A stretch of 64,000 nucleotides of DNA from Desulfobacterales bacterium. Its GTDB lineage: Bacteria > Desulfobacterota > Desulfobacteria > Desulfobacterales > Desulfosarcinaceae. Numbering within the stretch: position 1 is the stretch's first letter; each line of letters starts with the position of its first letter. This document shows, piece by piece, positions 21,887 to 31,119 of the stretch. The notes beneath the pieces were generated by a model, which was not told the DNA's origin, did no database searches, and saw only the letters and a list, made by a program, of their open reading frames with translations. Position numbers and translations under genes: made by a program. Location: assembly GCA_016218685.1 (NCBI GenBank), contig JACRDD010000020.1, positions 1 to 64,000 on the forward strand, given 5' to 3'.

Positions 21887-22498
21887 ATGTCCGACACCCA
21901 CCCGCCCATCCGGGCCGTGCTCTTCGACTTCGACGGCACCCTGACCCTTCCGGGGGCCCTGGATTTTCCGGCCATCAAACAGGACCTGGGATGCCCGCCC
22001 GATCAGGCCCTGTTGGAATACCTCGACACCCTCCATGAACCCGAGCGACGCCGGGCCGCCCAGGCACGCCTGGCATTTTTCGAATCCCAAGCCGCCCGGC
22101 GGTCAAGGCCCAATGCCGGCGCCCAGGAGCTGGTGGCCTGGCTCAAAACGCGTCGGGTAGCAGTGGCCATCCTCACCCGCAACAGCCGGGCGTCGGTGCT
22201 GTGCGCCCTTGAAAACTTCAATCCCGTGAACGCCGACAGCTTCGACCTGATCGTCACCCGGGACGATCCCGTGGCGCCCAAGCCCAGCGGCCAAGGCGTT
22301 CTGTTCGCGGCCCGCGCCCTGGGCGTAAAGCCTGCCGAGATGCTCATGGTGGGCGACTTCATCTTCGACTGCCAGGCCGGCCGCGCCGCCGGCGCCCGCA
22401 CCGTGCTGCTCGACCCCCACGACGACCCGCGTCTGGCTGCTGCCTGCTGCGACCACCGCATCCGTTTGCTCGCCGAACTGCAGACGCTGCTGGATTGA
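21887..22498 (+). CDS. HAD superfamily hydrolase
   Basis: AVLFDFDGTLTLPGALDF, VAILTRNSRASV, MLMVGDFIFDCQAGRAAG. Confidence 0.88.
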   Translation: MSDTHPPIRAVLFDFDGTLTLPGALDFPAIKQDLGCPPDQALLEYLDTLHEPERRRAAQARLAFFESQAARRSRPNAGAQELVAWLKTRRVAVAILTRNSRASVLCALENFNPVNADSFDLIVTRDDPVAPKPSGQGVLFAARALGVKPAEMLMVGDFIFDCQAGRAAGARTVLLDPHDDPRLAAACCDHRIRLLAELQTLLD

Positions 22499-22595
22499 GA
22501 TCCCCGTCCGGCAAAAGAAAAACATTTCTAAAGCCTTGGAACGCTGCAACCGATAAAAAGGAGGGAAATTAAACTTCCAGCAAAAGGATATCGGC

Positions 22596-25500
22596 ATGAG
22601 CAATGTGACAGCTCTCGATGAGGCGGTAGCCAAGGATTGTTTTCCGGGCTACGAAGTGGATGCAGTTGTTTTTTATGGCGATCCGAGTCGCATTTACCGG
22701 GCGCGCCGCCGATCCAACGGCATGCCCGTCATGCTCAAGACGCTACGGGACGAACGTACCGCCCGGGAGGCGTCGGCCTTGCTCAAGCACGAATTCGAGG
22801 TGGCCAAGCGGCTCAATGTATCCAATGTTATTCGGGTATTCGCCCTCGAGCGCCACAACAACCTGCCGGTCATCGAGTTGGAGGATTTCGGCGGCGACTC
22901 CCTGGACAACATCGGCCGGCTGCGGCGCTTCGGCATCGAGGAGCTGCTGGGCATCGCCATCCAGTTATGCCAGGGCCTGATCGAAATCCACGCGGCCAAT
23001 ATTATCCACAAGGACATCAACCCGTCCAACATCGTTTATAATCCCGCCACCGGGGTGGCCAAGATCATCGACTTCGGCATCTCCACCTACCTGACCCGCG
23101 AACAGGCCGCGCTGACCAGCCCCCAGGTGTTCGAGGGCAGCCTGCCGTACATCTCGCCCGAACAGACCGGTCGCATGAACCGCTCCATCGATTACCGCAC
23201 CGATTTTTACTCGCTGGGCGTGACGCTCTACGAGCTGCTCACCGGGCGGCCGCTGTTCATCGTCAGCGAGCCCATCGAGTGGTTCCACTGCCACATCGCC
23301 AAGCAGCCGGTCCCGCCGGCCCAGATCGACCCGGCCATTCCGGCCCCGGTATCCGAAATCGTGATGAAATTGCTGGCCAAAACCGCTGAAGATCGCTACC
23401 AAAGCGCCCAGGGCATCCAGGCCGATCTGCGCCATTGTCTGGAAGAGCTGCGCCAGACCGGTACGATCAAGCCGTTCATATTGGGCGGCCACGATACCTC
23501 CGACCGTTTCCAGATTCCCCAGCGTCTCTACGGCCGCGAAAGTGAAGTGGCTCAATTGCTGCTGAACTTCGAGCGGGTCGGCCGCGGCGGCAGCAAGATG
23601 ATCCTGGTATCGGGATACTCGGGTATCGGCAAGACCTGCCTGATCAAGGAAATCTACAAACCCATCACCGAGCGCCGGGGCCATTTCGTTTCCGGCAAGT
23701 TCGACCAACTGCACCGCAACATTCCCTACAGCGCCCTGGCCGCCGCCTTGCGCGACCTGGTGCGGCAACTTCTGACCGAACCCGAGGAGCACCTGGCCAT
23801 CTGGCGGGCCAAGATCCTGGAGGCGGTGGGTATCAACGGGCAACTGATGATCGATCTGATCCGCGAGCTGGAGCTGATCATCGGGCCCCAGCCGAGCCCC
23901 CCCCAGGTTCCACCGCTGGAGGCCGAGCAGCGCTTTCACCGTGCCTTCCTGCGCTTCATCCAGGTCTTCTGCCGGCCGGAGCACCCCCTGGCGATCTTCC
24001 TGGACGACCTGCAATGGGCCGACAGCGCCAGCATGCGGCTGCTCGACCTGCTGCACCGGGGCGAATCGGGCATCACCCATCTGCTGTTGATCGGCGCCTA
24101 CCGCGACAATGAGGTCCAGACCGGACACCCCGTGGCGCTCTGGCTCAAGGAGATCCGCACCCAGGAGTCGCCGCCCGATGAAATCCGGCTGCGGCCGTTG
24201 AGCATCGAGCATCTGACCAGCATGCTGGCCGATACGCTGGGCGCCGATCGCGTCGGCGTCCAGAGCCTGGCGCAAATCATCGATCAGAAGACCGGCGGCA
24301 ATCCTTTTTTCACCGAAGAGTTCCTCAAGGCCATGCACCAGCAGGGCATGATCGTCTTCTCCCGGACCGACGGCCGCTGGGTCTGCGACATGGATCGCAT
24401 CCGGGGCCAGCGCATCACGGACAACGTCGTGGACCTGATGACCACCAAGCTCCAGCGCCTGGCGCCGGAAACCCGCCGGCTACTCGAACTGGGCGCCTGC
24501 ATCGGCTTCCGCTTCCCCTTGAGCGAACTGGCCGTGGTCACCGAGGAGAAGCCCACGGTGGTGGCCCAGCGCTTGCGCCGGGCCATCGAGGAGGGCTTGA
24601 TCGCCCCTATCGGCGACGCCTACCAGTTGATCGAACTGGAGCAGATGCCGGATCTTTCGGAAGTCACCGTCGAATTCGCCTTTGCCCACGACCGCATCCA
24701 TCAGGCGGCCTATGCCCTCCTGGACCATGCCGGGCGCCGCGAGACCCATCTGAAAATCGGGCGCCTGCTGTGGCAACGCCTAACCGAAGCCGAGCAGAGC
24801 GAGCATCTTTTCGAGATCACCAATCATCTCGACCTGGGCCTGGAACTGATTGACGATCCGGCCGAACGCCTGGCCCTGAGCCGCCTGAACCTGGCCGCCG
24901 GCCGGCGCGCCAAGAGCGCCAACGCCTACCTGCCGGCCCTGGAATATTTGCAGATGGCGCTGGCCTTGTTGGACGAGGACGATTGGAAGACCGACTACCA
25001 GTTGGCCCTTGAAATCCACGCCGAAGCGGCCGAAGGCGCGTATCTGGCCGGCGCCTATGAAACCATGGACGAGCTGCTGGCCGCTGGTCTGGGCCATGCC
25101 CGGGACCTGCTCGACAAGGTCAAGTTCTACCTCGTGCAACTGTCGGCCTGCATGGCCCGCGGCCAACTGCTGGAAGCCATCGATCTGGCCAAGCCGGTGC
25201 TCGCCCAACTGGGCCACCACTACCCGGCCAAACCGACCATGGGCCACATCCTGGCGAAACTGGTTCAACTCAAATGGCGCCTGCGCGGCAAGAGCATGGA
25301 CGACCTGCGCAACCTGCCCGAGATGACCGATCCCAAACACCGGGCCGCCATGAGCATCGGCACCAAAATCGGCAGCGCGGCCATGTTCGCCCAGCCCAAT
25401 CTGCTGCCTTTGATGATCCTGCATGGCGCCAAGGTCTCCTTCGAACAGGGCCATGCCCCCGAATCTTTGGCCACCTACGCGGCCCTGGGGATGATCTTCG

Positions 25501-27584
25501 CCGAAGTCCTGGGCGATGCCGATCGCGGCCTGGCCTTCGGTCAATTGGGCATAGAGCTGACCCAACGTTTTCAGGCCAAGACCATCGAAGGCCGGGTGCA
25601 TCATGTTTACAACGCCATGGTGCGCCATTGGAAAGAACCCGCCCGCAACAGCCTCGAGCCCCTGCACGAAGCTTTCCGGCTCTGTCTGGAACAAGGCGAT
25701 TTCGAATATGCCGCCCACGCCGTGGCCGTGCGGCTGGCCTATGCCTACGAATGCGGCCAGGACCTCAAGCACCTGGCCAACGAACTGATCGAATTCCGGG
25801 CCAGCATGAAACCGCTCAAGCAAGGCCCGCGGGTTTACTATCTGGATTCCATGTTGCAGAGGGTCGATTGTCTGATGGGCAATGCCCCCGATCCGGCCCG
25901 GCTCAAGGGCCCGTACTACGATATCGATGATATGACGCCCAACAACGAGAAGTCCGGCGACAAGAGCCTGGTGATCAGCGATCGCATGAGCCAGATGCTG
26001 CTCTTCTATCACTTCGGGCATCACCGGGAGGCTCTGGCCCTGGCGGGCCAGAAAAATGCCGGAACGAGCGGCGGGGTGCGCGGCATGTACTTCGCCCTGA
26101 CCTATTTTTTGATGGATACCCTGGTCCGTCTGGCCAACGTGCCCGGCGCCGACAAACGCACCCGGCGGGGCTTGCTGCGCAAGGCGGCTTCCAACCATCG
26201 CATGCTCAAACGCTGGGCCAGGATGAATCCGGCCAACGCCTTGAACAAGCAGCGCCTGGTGGAAGCCGAGCGCAAGCGCGTCCTGGGCCGCCACTTCGAA
26301 GCCCATATGCTCTACGACGAATCCATCCGCCTGGCCCGGGGCCAGGGGTTTATCCATGAGGAGGCCCTGGCCTATGAGCTGTGTGGCAGCATGCATGCCC
26401 AGGCCGGCCGCACGACGCTGGGCGATGCCTATCTGGCCAAGGCGCGCGACCTCTATCGCCATTGGGGCGCCCAGGCCAAGGTGGACGACCTGAAACGCCG
26501 TTATCCGCAACTGATCGAAAGACTGCATCCCAAGACGGGTAAAACCACCTCTTTGGCCGCCCCCATGGCCAGCGTCGATGTGGGCTCGCTGATCAAGGCG
26601 CTCAAGGCCATTGCCGAGGAGAAGATCCACAGCCGCATGGTGGAAACCATCATCGCCACCTCCATCGAGTTTGCCGGCGCCCAGCAAGGCATGCTCTTGC
26701 TGCGCAATCCCGGAGGGGTACTCAATATCGAGGGTGAGGCTTCCGTGGACGGCGGCGATCCGCGCATTCTGCAATCCATCCCGCTGACGGCCGCCCGACT
26801 GCCCCTGGCGGTCATCCACTACGTGGCCCGCACCCGGAGCAGTATTGTGATCCATGACGCCCAGCAACCCAGCGATCAGGTACCGGGACTCAACCAGGAC
26901 CCCTATATCAAGGAGCGGGGCATCCGGTCGGTGTTGTGTCTGCCGATCCTGACGGGCAACAAGGAGCAGGGCGATCTGATCGGCATCCTCTACCTGGAGA
27001 ACAACCGCGCCAGCGGCACCTTCACCCAGGAGCGCTTCGATACCCTGGAGATCATCTGCCTGTCGGCCGCCGGCCGTCTGGAGCTGTCGCGCAAGGCGGT
27101 GGTCGACGGCCTCACCGGGCTGTTCAACCACGACTACTTCCAGAATCTGATGAGCCAGGAGTTTGCCTCGGCCCGACGGCACGGCCGGGATCTTTCCATT
27201 ATTCTGATCGACATCGATCACTTCAAGCGCTTCAACGACACCTGGGGCCATCAGGTGGGCGACCAGGTGCTGCGCGAAGTGGCCCAGGTCATCAAGACCG
27301 CCTGCCGCGGCGGCGACACCGTGGCGCGCTATGGCGGCGAAGAGATGGCGGTGATCCTGCCCATGGCCAATTGTGAAAACGCCAGAATCGTGGGCGAACG
27401 CATCCGTGCCTCGGTGGAGGCTCACCGGGTGATGCACAACGAGGAGGCCTTGCAGGTGACCATCAGCCTCGGCCTGTCCATATTGGACAGCGCTGTCCGC
27501 GACAAGGATGCCCTCATCCGCCTGGCCGACACCGCCCTCTACCGCTCCAAGGCCGAGGGCCGCAACCGGCTGACGGTGGCCTGA
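22596..27584 (+). CDS. Ser/Thr protein kinase - AAA ATPase - GAF - GGDEF multidomain protein
   Basis: Kinase IIHKDINPSNIVYN and IIDFGIS; Walker A VSGYSGIGKTCLI; Walker B LAIFLDDLQWAD; GAF; DGLTGLFNHDYF..RGGDTVARYGGEEM. Confidence 0.92.
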   Translation: MSNVTALDEAVAKDCFPGYEVDAVVFYGDPSRIYRARRRSNGMPVMLKTLRDERTAREASALLKHEFEVAKRLNVSNVIRVFALERHNNLPVIELEDFGGDSLDNIGRLRRFGIEELLGIAIQLCQGLIEIHAANIIHKDINPSNIVYNPATGVAKIIDFGISTYLTREQAALTSPQVFEGSLPYISPEQTGRMNRSIDYRTDFYSLGVTLYELLTGRPLFIVSEPIEWFHCHIAKQPVPPAQIDPAIPAPVSEIVMKLLAKTAEDRYQSAQGIQADLRHCLEELRQTGTIKPFILGGHDTSDRFQIPQRLYGRESEVAQLLLNFERVGRGGSKMILVSGYSGIGKTCLIKEIYKPITERRGHFVSGKFDQLHRNIPYSALAAALRDLVRQLLTEPEEHLAIWRAKILEAVGINGQLMIDLIRELELIIGPQPSPPQVPPLEAEQRFHRAFLRFIQVFCRPEHPLAIFLDDLQWADSASMRLLDLLHRGESGITHLLLIGAYRDNEVQTGHPVALWLKEIRTQESPPDEIRLRPLSIEHLTSMLADTLGADRVGVQSLAQIIDQKTGGNPFFTEEFLKAMHQQGMIVFSRTDGRWVCDMDRIRGQRITDNVVDLMTTKLQRLAPETRRLLELGACIGFRFPLSELAVVTEEKPTVVAQRLRRAIEEGLIAPIGDAYQLIELEQMPDLSEVTVEFAFAHDRIHQAAYALLDHAGRRETHLKIGRLLWQRLTEAEQSEHLFEITNHLDLGLELIDDPAERLALSRLNLAAGRRAKSANAYLPALEYLQMALALLDEDDWKTDYQLALEIHAEAAEGAYLAGAYETMDELLAAGLGHARDLLDKVKFYLVQLSACMARGQLLEAIDLAKPVLAQLGHHYPAKPTMGHILAKLVQLKWRLRGKSMDDLRNLPEMTDPKHRAAMSIGTKIGSAAMFAQPNLLPLMILHGAKVSFEQGHAPESLATYAALGMIFAEVLGDADRGLAFGQLGIELTQRFQAKTIEGRVHHVYNAMVRHWKEPARNSLEPLHEAFRLCLEQGDFEYAAHAVAVRLAYAYECGQDLKHLANELIEFRASMKPLKQGPRVYYLDSMLQRVDCLMGNAPDPARLKGPYYDIDDMTPNNEKSGDKSLVISDRMSQMLLFYHFGHHREALALAGQKNAGTSGGVRGMYFALTYFLMDTLVRLANVPGADKRTRRGLLRKAASNHRMLKRWARMNPANALNKQRLVEAERKRVLGRHFEAHMLYDESIRLARGQGFIHEEALAYELCGSMHAQAGRTTLGDAYLAKARDLYRHWGAQAKVDDLKRRYPQLIERLHPKTGKTTSLAAPMASVDVGSLIKALKAIAEEKIHSRMVETIIATSIEFAGAQQGMLLLRNPGGVLNIEGEASVDGGDPRILQSIPLTAARLPLAVIHYVARTRSSIVIHDAQQPSDQVPGLNQDPYIKERGIRSVLCLPILTGNKEQGDLIGILYLENNRASGTFTQERFDTLEIICLSAAGRLELSRKAVVDGLTGLFNHDYFQNLMSQEFASARRHGRDLSIILIDIDHFKRFNDTWGHQVGDQVLREVAQVIKTACRGGDTVARYGGEEMAVILPMANCENARIVGERIRASVEAHRVMHNEEALQVTISLGLSILDSAVRDKDALIRLADTALYRSKAEGRNRLTVA

Positions 27585-27610
27585 GCACGCAGCCCCAAAA
27601 GGCCGTGTGG

Positions 27611-28936
27611 CTAAAGCAGTTCCCGGTAAACCGCACGCATGCGGTCGAACACCCCGGACCAGGATAAGGGCGCCAGGCGTCCGTCGCCGGCCGCCACCCG
27701 GCCGGCCGCAACCGCGCAGGCCAACTGCCGATTCAAGGCTTCGGCCAGCGCCGCCTCGAAACGGGGAAGATCTTCCGCCACGGGGGTGTCCGCGCCGATG
27801 AGCCGGGGCAGAGCTACGCGCGCCACCACCCCTTGGCCGCACAATCCGGCCGGCATCCAGCCATCGAGCCCCGGCAGGTCGGTCATCACCACCCGGCACC
27901 CGCACGCCAGTGCCTCGATCACCACCAACGGCAACCCCTCGTAGAACGAAGGCAAAACAAAAACGTCGGCCGCTTGCAGCACGGCGGCCAGTTCGGGTTG
28001 GGCGAGCGCGCCCAGGAAAACCACCTGGGGCAGATCGGCGGCTGCCTCGCGGATGGTTTCGGCGCCGGCATCGCCCGATGCGCCCGCCAGGAGCAAGCGG
28101 ACCTTTTTGCCGGCCGGGGCCCGGACCCGCCGCATGGCCGCGATCAGCCAGGGGACCCCCTTGGCGGCGCTGATCTTGCCGGCATAGACGATGGTCAGCG
28201 TCTCCTGCGCCGCGGGTGCAGGGCAGGCGGCGGGCGGGCGGAACAGGTCGTCCCGAAACCCCGCGCCCACGATGCGGATGCGCTCGGCCGGAATGCCATA
28301 GGCCTGCATGATTTGGGCTTTGTTCTCCGCGTGCAGCGCCAGCACCCGGTCCACGGCCGCGCAGGCCGGCCTGACGAAGGGCGCTAACTGGGCGGCGCTC
28401 TTGAGCTGGCGCAGCTCGGTGCCGTGGCTGTAGACGCACAGGGGCGTACGCGGGAAAAGCACCCGGGCCAGGGCCGTCAGCAGCCACAGATGGTTGGATT
28501 GGATGATGTCCGGCGCGAATCCTTCGGTGGCCGCGGCCAGAGCCGCCGCGAACGCCGCCAGATAGCCGTCGCGCATCTCCGGCGTAAAGGTCGAGAAGCG
28601 GGTGGAGACATAGGGCATGACGTCGCTCATGCCGGCAATGGCGAACGGCACCGGCGGGCGGTCGAAGCGCACCGCGAAGATCGCCTCGGGGGTCAGCGGT
28701 GGAATCTCCGGCAGGGGCGCCTGCCCGGGCAGACCGATGACCGCGCGCTGAACATATCCGGCCTGGGCCCCACATCGGACCATGGCCATGAGCGCCACGC
28801 CGCTGCCGGTCTGGCCGGGCTGTTGGGAGAGCAGGTGTAGCACGTTCGGCCGGAAGGAGGCGCCTTGCATCGATGTTCCCCATGGATTGAAGCAGCGGTT
28901 GCGCGCAATGGTCTCCGGCCAACCCGCCGGGATCAC
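27611..28936 (-). CDS. Glycosyltransferase family 4-like
   Basis: VYSHGTELRQLKSA, LTIVYAGKISAAKGVPWLIAAMRRV, VLPSFYEGLPLVVIEALACGCRVVMTDLPGL. Confidence 0.85.
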   Translation of the reverse strand: MIPAGWPETIARNRCFNPWGTSMQGASFRPNVLHLLSQQPGQTGSGVALMAMVRCGAQAGYVQRAVIGLPGQAPLPEIPPLTPEAIFAVRFDRPPVPFAIAGMSDVMPYVSTRFSTFTPEMRDGYLAAFAAALAAATEGFAPDIIQSNHLWLLTALARVLFPRTPLCVYSHGTELRQLKSAAQLAPFVRPACAAVDRVLALHAENKAQIMQAYGIPAERIRIVGAGFRDDLFRPPAACPAPAAQETLTIVYAGKISAAKGVPWLIAAMRRVRAPAGKKVRLLLAGASGDAGAETIREAAADLPQVVFLGALAQPELAAVLQAADVFVLPSFYEGLPLVVIEALACGCRVVMTDLPGLDGWMPAGLCGQGVVARVALPRLIGADTPVAEDLPRFEAALAEALNRQLACAVAAGRVAAGDGRLAPLSWSGVFDRMRAVYRELL

Positions 28937-29037
28937 GGCGCCTGTGTAAGATCATTTGCAAGCACCCGTCAAGCCTTTCCGACGTTGCGGTAGCGCCGCC
29001 GAAGAGAAGCAAAGCGATTGCCGTCGGCGCGGAAGTA

Positions 29038-30894
29038 CTACGGCCCGAGCAGGCCGATGAAGCAGCCGCCGCCACCGCCACCGCCGCCGCCCGAGGTGTC
29101 GGAAAGGTCGGCGTGGGCGTTGTCCGCCTCGTCGTTCAGGGCCTTGAGCGCATTGAGACGGCCGCCGGTTTGGGAAGTATCGGCCAGGGCATCCACCAGG
29201 TCCACGCTGTCGAGGATCGCGCTTTTCAAGTCGGCGGGCGTCATCTGCGGATCGCGGGATAGCACCAGGGCGGCCACGCCCGAAACCAAGGGGGCGGCCA
29301 TGGAGGTGCCGCTCATGTAGGCGTAGGCCTCTTCATCCGAAACCGCGCTGACGGTCACGTTGTCGATGAGATAGCCGGCCAGGGCGTTGCTGTCGTTGCT
29401 GGTGAAGCGGAAACGGAAGTAGAGCCGGGGGCTGCGGTCCCAGTGGCCCAGATCCGACATGACCAGGGTCCAGTAAGGATAATTTCCGTTAAGGCCCCCA
29501 TATTTGATGGTGCCCCCCACCTGGAGCGGCAGGTTGGACCAGGAGACGGCGTCGGCGGAAACCTCTACATATAGGTAATCCCGGAAGGCCTCGCTGGCGC
29601 CGGTGATCTGAAAGGTTAATCGACAGGCCGTCGCGGCGCTCAAGTCCAAGGAAGGGGACATGGCCCAGTTGTTGGCACCATTGCTGTAGATCTCTTCCGT
29701 GGTCAGGGACAGTACCGGGTTGGACCCGCCGTCGGATTCCAAACGCACATCCCAACTGTCCGGGGTGCCGCCCGTGGTCCAACCGGCCAGGGGCGTGGCG
29801 CTGAAATTTTCCGTCAGCAGACTTTGCCAATCCATGCCCAGGCTGTAAATACGCGATCCCGGGGCCGCCAAATGCACGCTGTGCAGGCCGTAGTTGGAAA
29901 ACCAGGCCAGTTCATCCCGCTGATCGCTGGCCGCCACCGCGATGATGTTTTGCAGGTCGAAACCGGCCGGATAAAACTCATGGCGGTCGGCGTCATCGGC
30001 ATTGTTGCCGGCGGCGCACACGAAGAGGGCATTGGCGCTGGCCATGACATTGTATAAGGAAGAACTGTAACCGCCACTGCCCCAGGAACAGTTGACGATG
30101 CGCGCCCCTTGGGTCAAGGCATAGCCGATGGCCGCGATGGCGTCAGCCACCGTGCCGGTATCGAAACCGTTCATGAAGCGCAGCGGCATGAGGCGCACCT
30201 GCCGGGCCACCCCGGTGATGCCCTTGCCGTTGTCTCCCCGGGCCGCGATGATGCCGGCCACATGGGTGCCATGACCGCTGACGTCCTGGGGGCAGTTGTC
30301 CTCGTCGGCAAAATCCCACCCCTGAAGATCATCCACATAACCGTTTTGGTCATCGTCGATCCCGTTGTCCGCAATCTCGCCGGAATTGGCCCACAGGTTG
30401 GCAGCCAGATCGGGATGGGTCAGATGGCATCCGGTATCCACCACCGCCACCACCACGGGTTCATTGCCGGTGGCCTGTTCCCAGGCCCGCACGGCGTCGA
30501 TATCGGCGCCCGCGGTGCCGATGGTGCCGCTCACGCTCTGGCCGCTGTTGGCCAATGCCCACTGTTGATCGAAGTATGGGTCGTTGGGCAGGCTCTGGGT
30601 GTAAAGCAGGTAGTTGGGCTCGACCAAAACCACATCCGGATCGCCCCCATAGATGGCCAGGGCCTCTGGGACGCTCATGTTTTCGGGCAGGGCCAGTTGC
30701 ACCACCCGGCCCCCGGCCAGGCTGCGCACGGCACGCGCCCCCAGGTCCTGCTCCGAGCGCGTCAACGCCGCGGCGCGAGCTTCGGGCCTGAACTGAATCA
30801 GCACTTCACCGGGTTTGTAGGCCGGCGCCTGGGCTTCGGCGGCCCCTGCCACATACAAGCACAACATCATTGCCAGGAGAACATGGCGGTACAT
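29038..30894 (-). CDS. S8 subtilisin-like serine peptidase with poly-Gly-CFI C-terminal tail
   Basis: Signal peptide; VVAVVDTGCHLTHPDL (Asp), GHGTHVAGIIAARGDN (His), YMSGTSMAAPLVSGVAALVL (Ser); ends DTSGGGGGGGGGCFIGLLGP. Confidence 0.92.
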   Translation of the reverse strand: MYRHVLLAMMLCLYVAGAAEAQAPAYKPGEVLIQFRPEARAAALTRSEQDLGARAVRSLAGGRVVQLALPENMSVPEALAIYGGDPDVVLVEPNYLLYTQSLPNDPYFDQQWALANSGQSVSGTIGTAGADIDAVRAWEQATGNEPVVVAVVDTGCHLTHPDLAANLWANSGEIADNGIDDDQNGYVDDLQGWDFADEDNCPQDVSGHGTHVAGIIAARGDNGKGITGVARQVRLMPLRFMNGFDTGTVADAIAAIGYALTQGARIVNCSWGSGGYSSSLYNVMASANALFVCAAGNNADDADRHEFYPAGFDLQNIIAVAASDQRDELAWFSNYGLHSVHLAAPGSRIYSLGMDWQSLLTENFSATPLAGWTTGGTPDSWDVRLESDGGSNPVLSLTTEEIYSNGANNWAMSPSLDLSAATACRLTFQITGASEAFRDYLYVEVSADAVSWSNLPLQVGGTIKYGGLNGNYPYWTLVMSDLGHWDRSPRLYFRFRFTSNDSNALAGYLIDNVTVSAVSDEEAYAYMSGTSMAAPLVSGVAALVLSRDPQMTPADLKSAILDSVDLVDALADTSQTGGRLNALKALNDEADNAHADLSDTSGGGGGGGGGCFIGLLGP

Positions 30895-31119
30895 GGTCGG
30901 CGGTAACTCCTTTGGCGAGCGAATAGGGCTCTTGGCCCGGAACTACTCTGCTATCGGCGTTACCGGAAAAAACTTGATGGATAAGATACGCGCGCCCGAC
31001 GCATGCGGTGCGGACCTAAACCGCGCGTTCGGCGAACTCCTTGACACCCATCGATTTTCCCATATATGGTGTTGTCAAAATCATCCGTAATCGCTCGCCA
31101 ACACGACGGCAGGACTCCC

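Noticed and set aside
24780-29081. 1433-aa minus-strand ORF antisense to the kinase/GGDEF gene and continuing through the GT gene
   Set aside because: High-GC antisense artefact: low-complexity H/Q/G/A-rich translation with no family motifs, overlapping well-supported CDSs on both strands.
29070-29095. Trinucleotide (GCC/ACC) repeat
   Set aside because: Simply encodes the subtilase poly-Gly tail on the minus strand; reported there rather than as a separate repeat.
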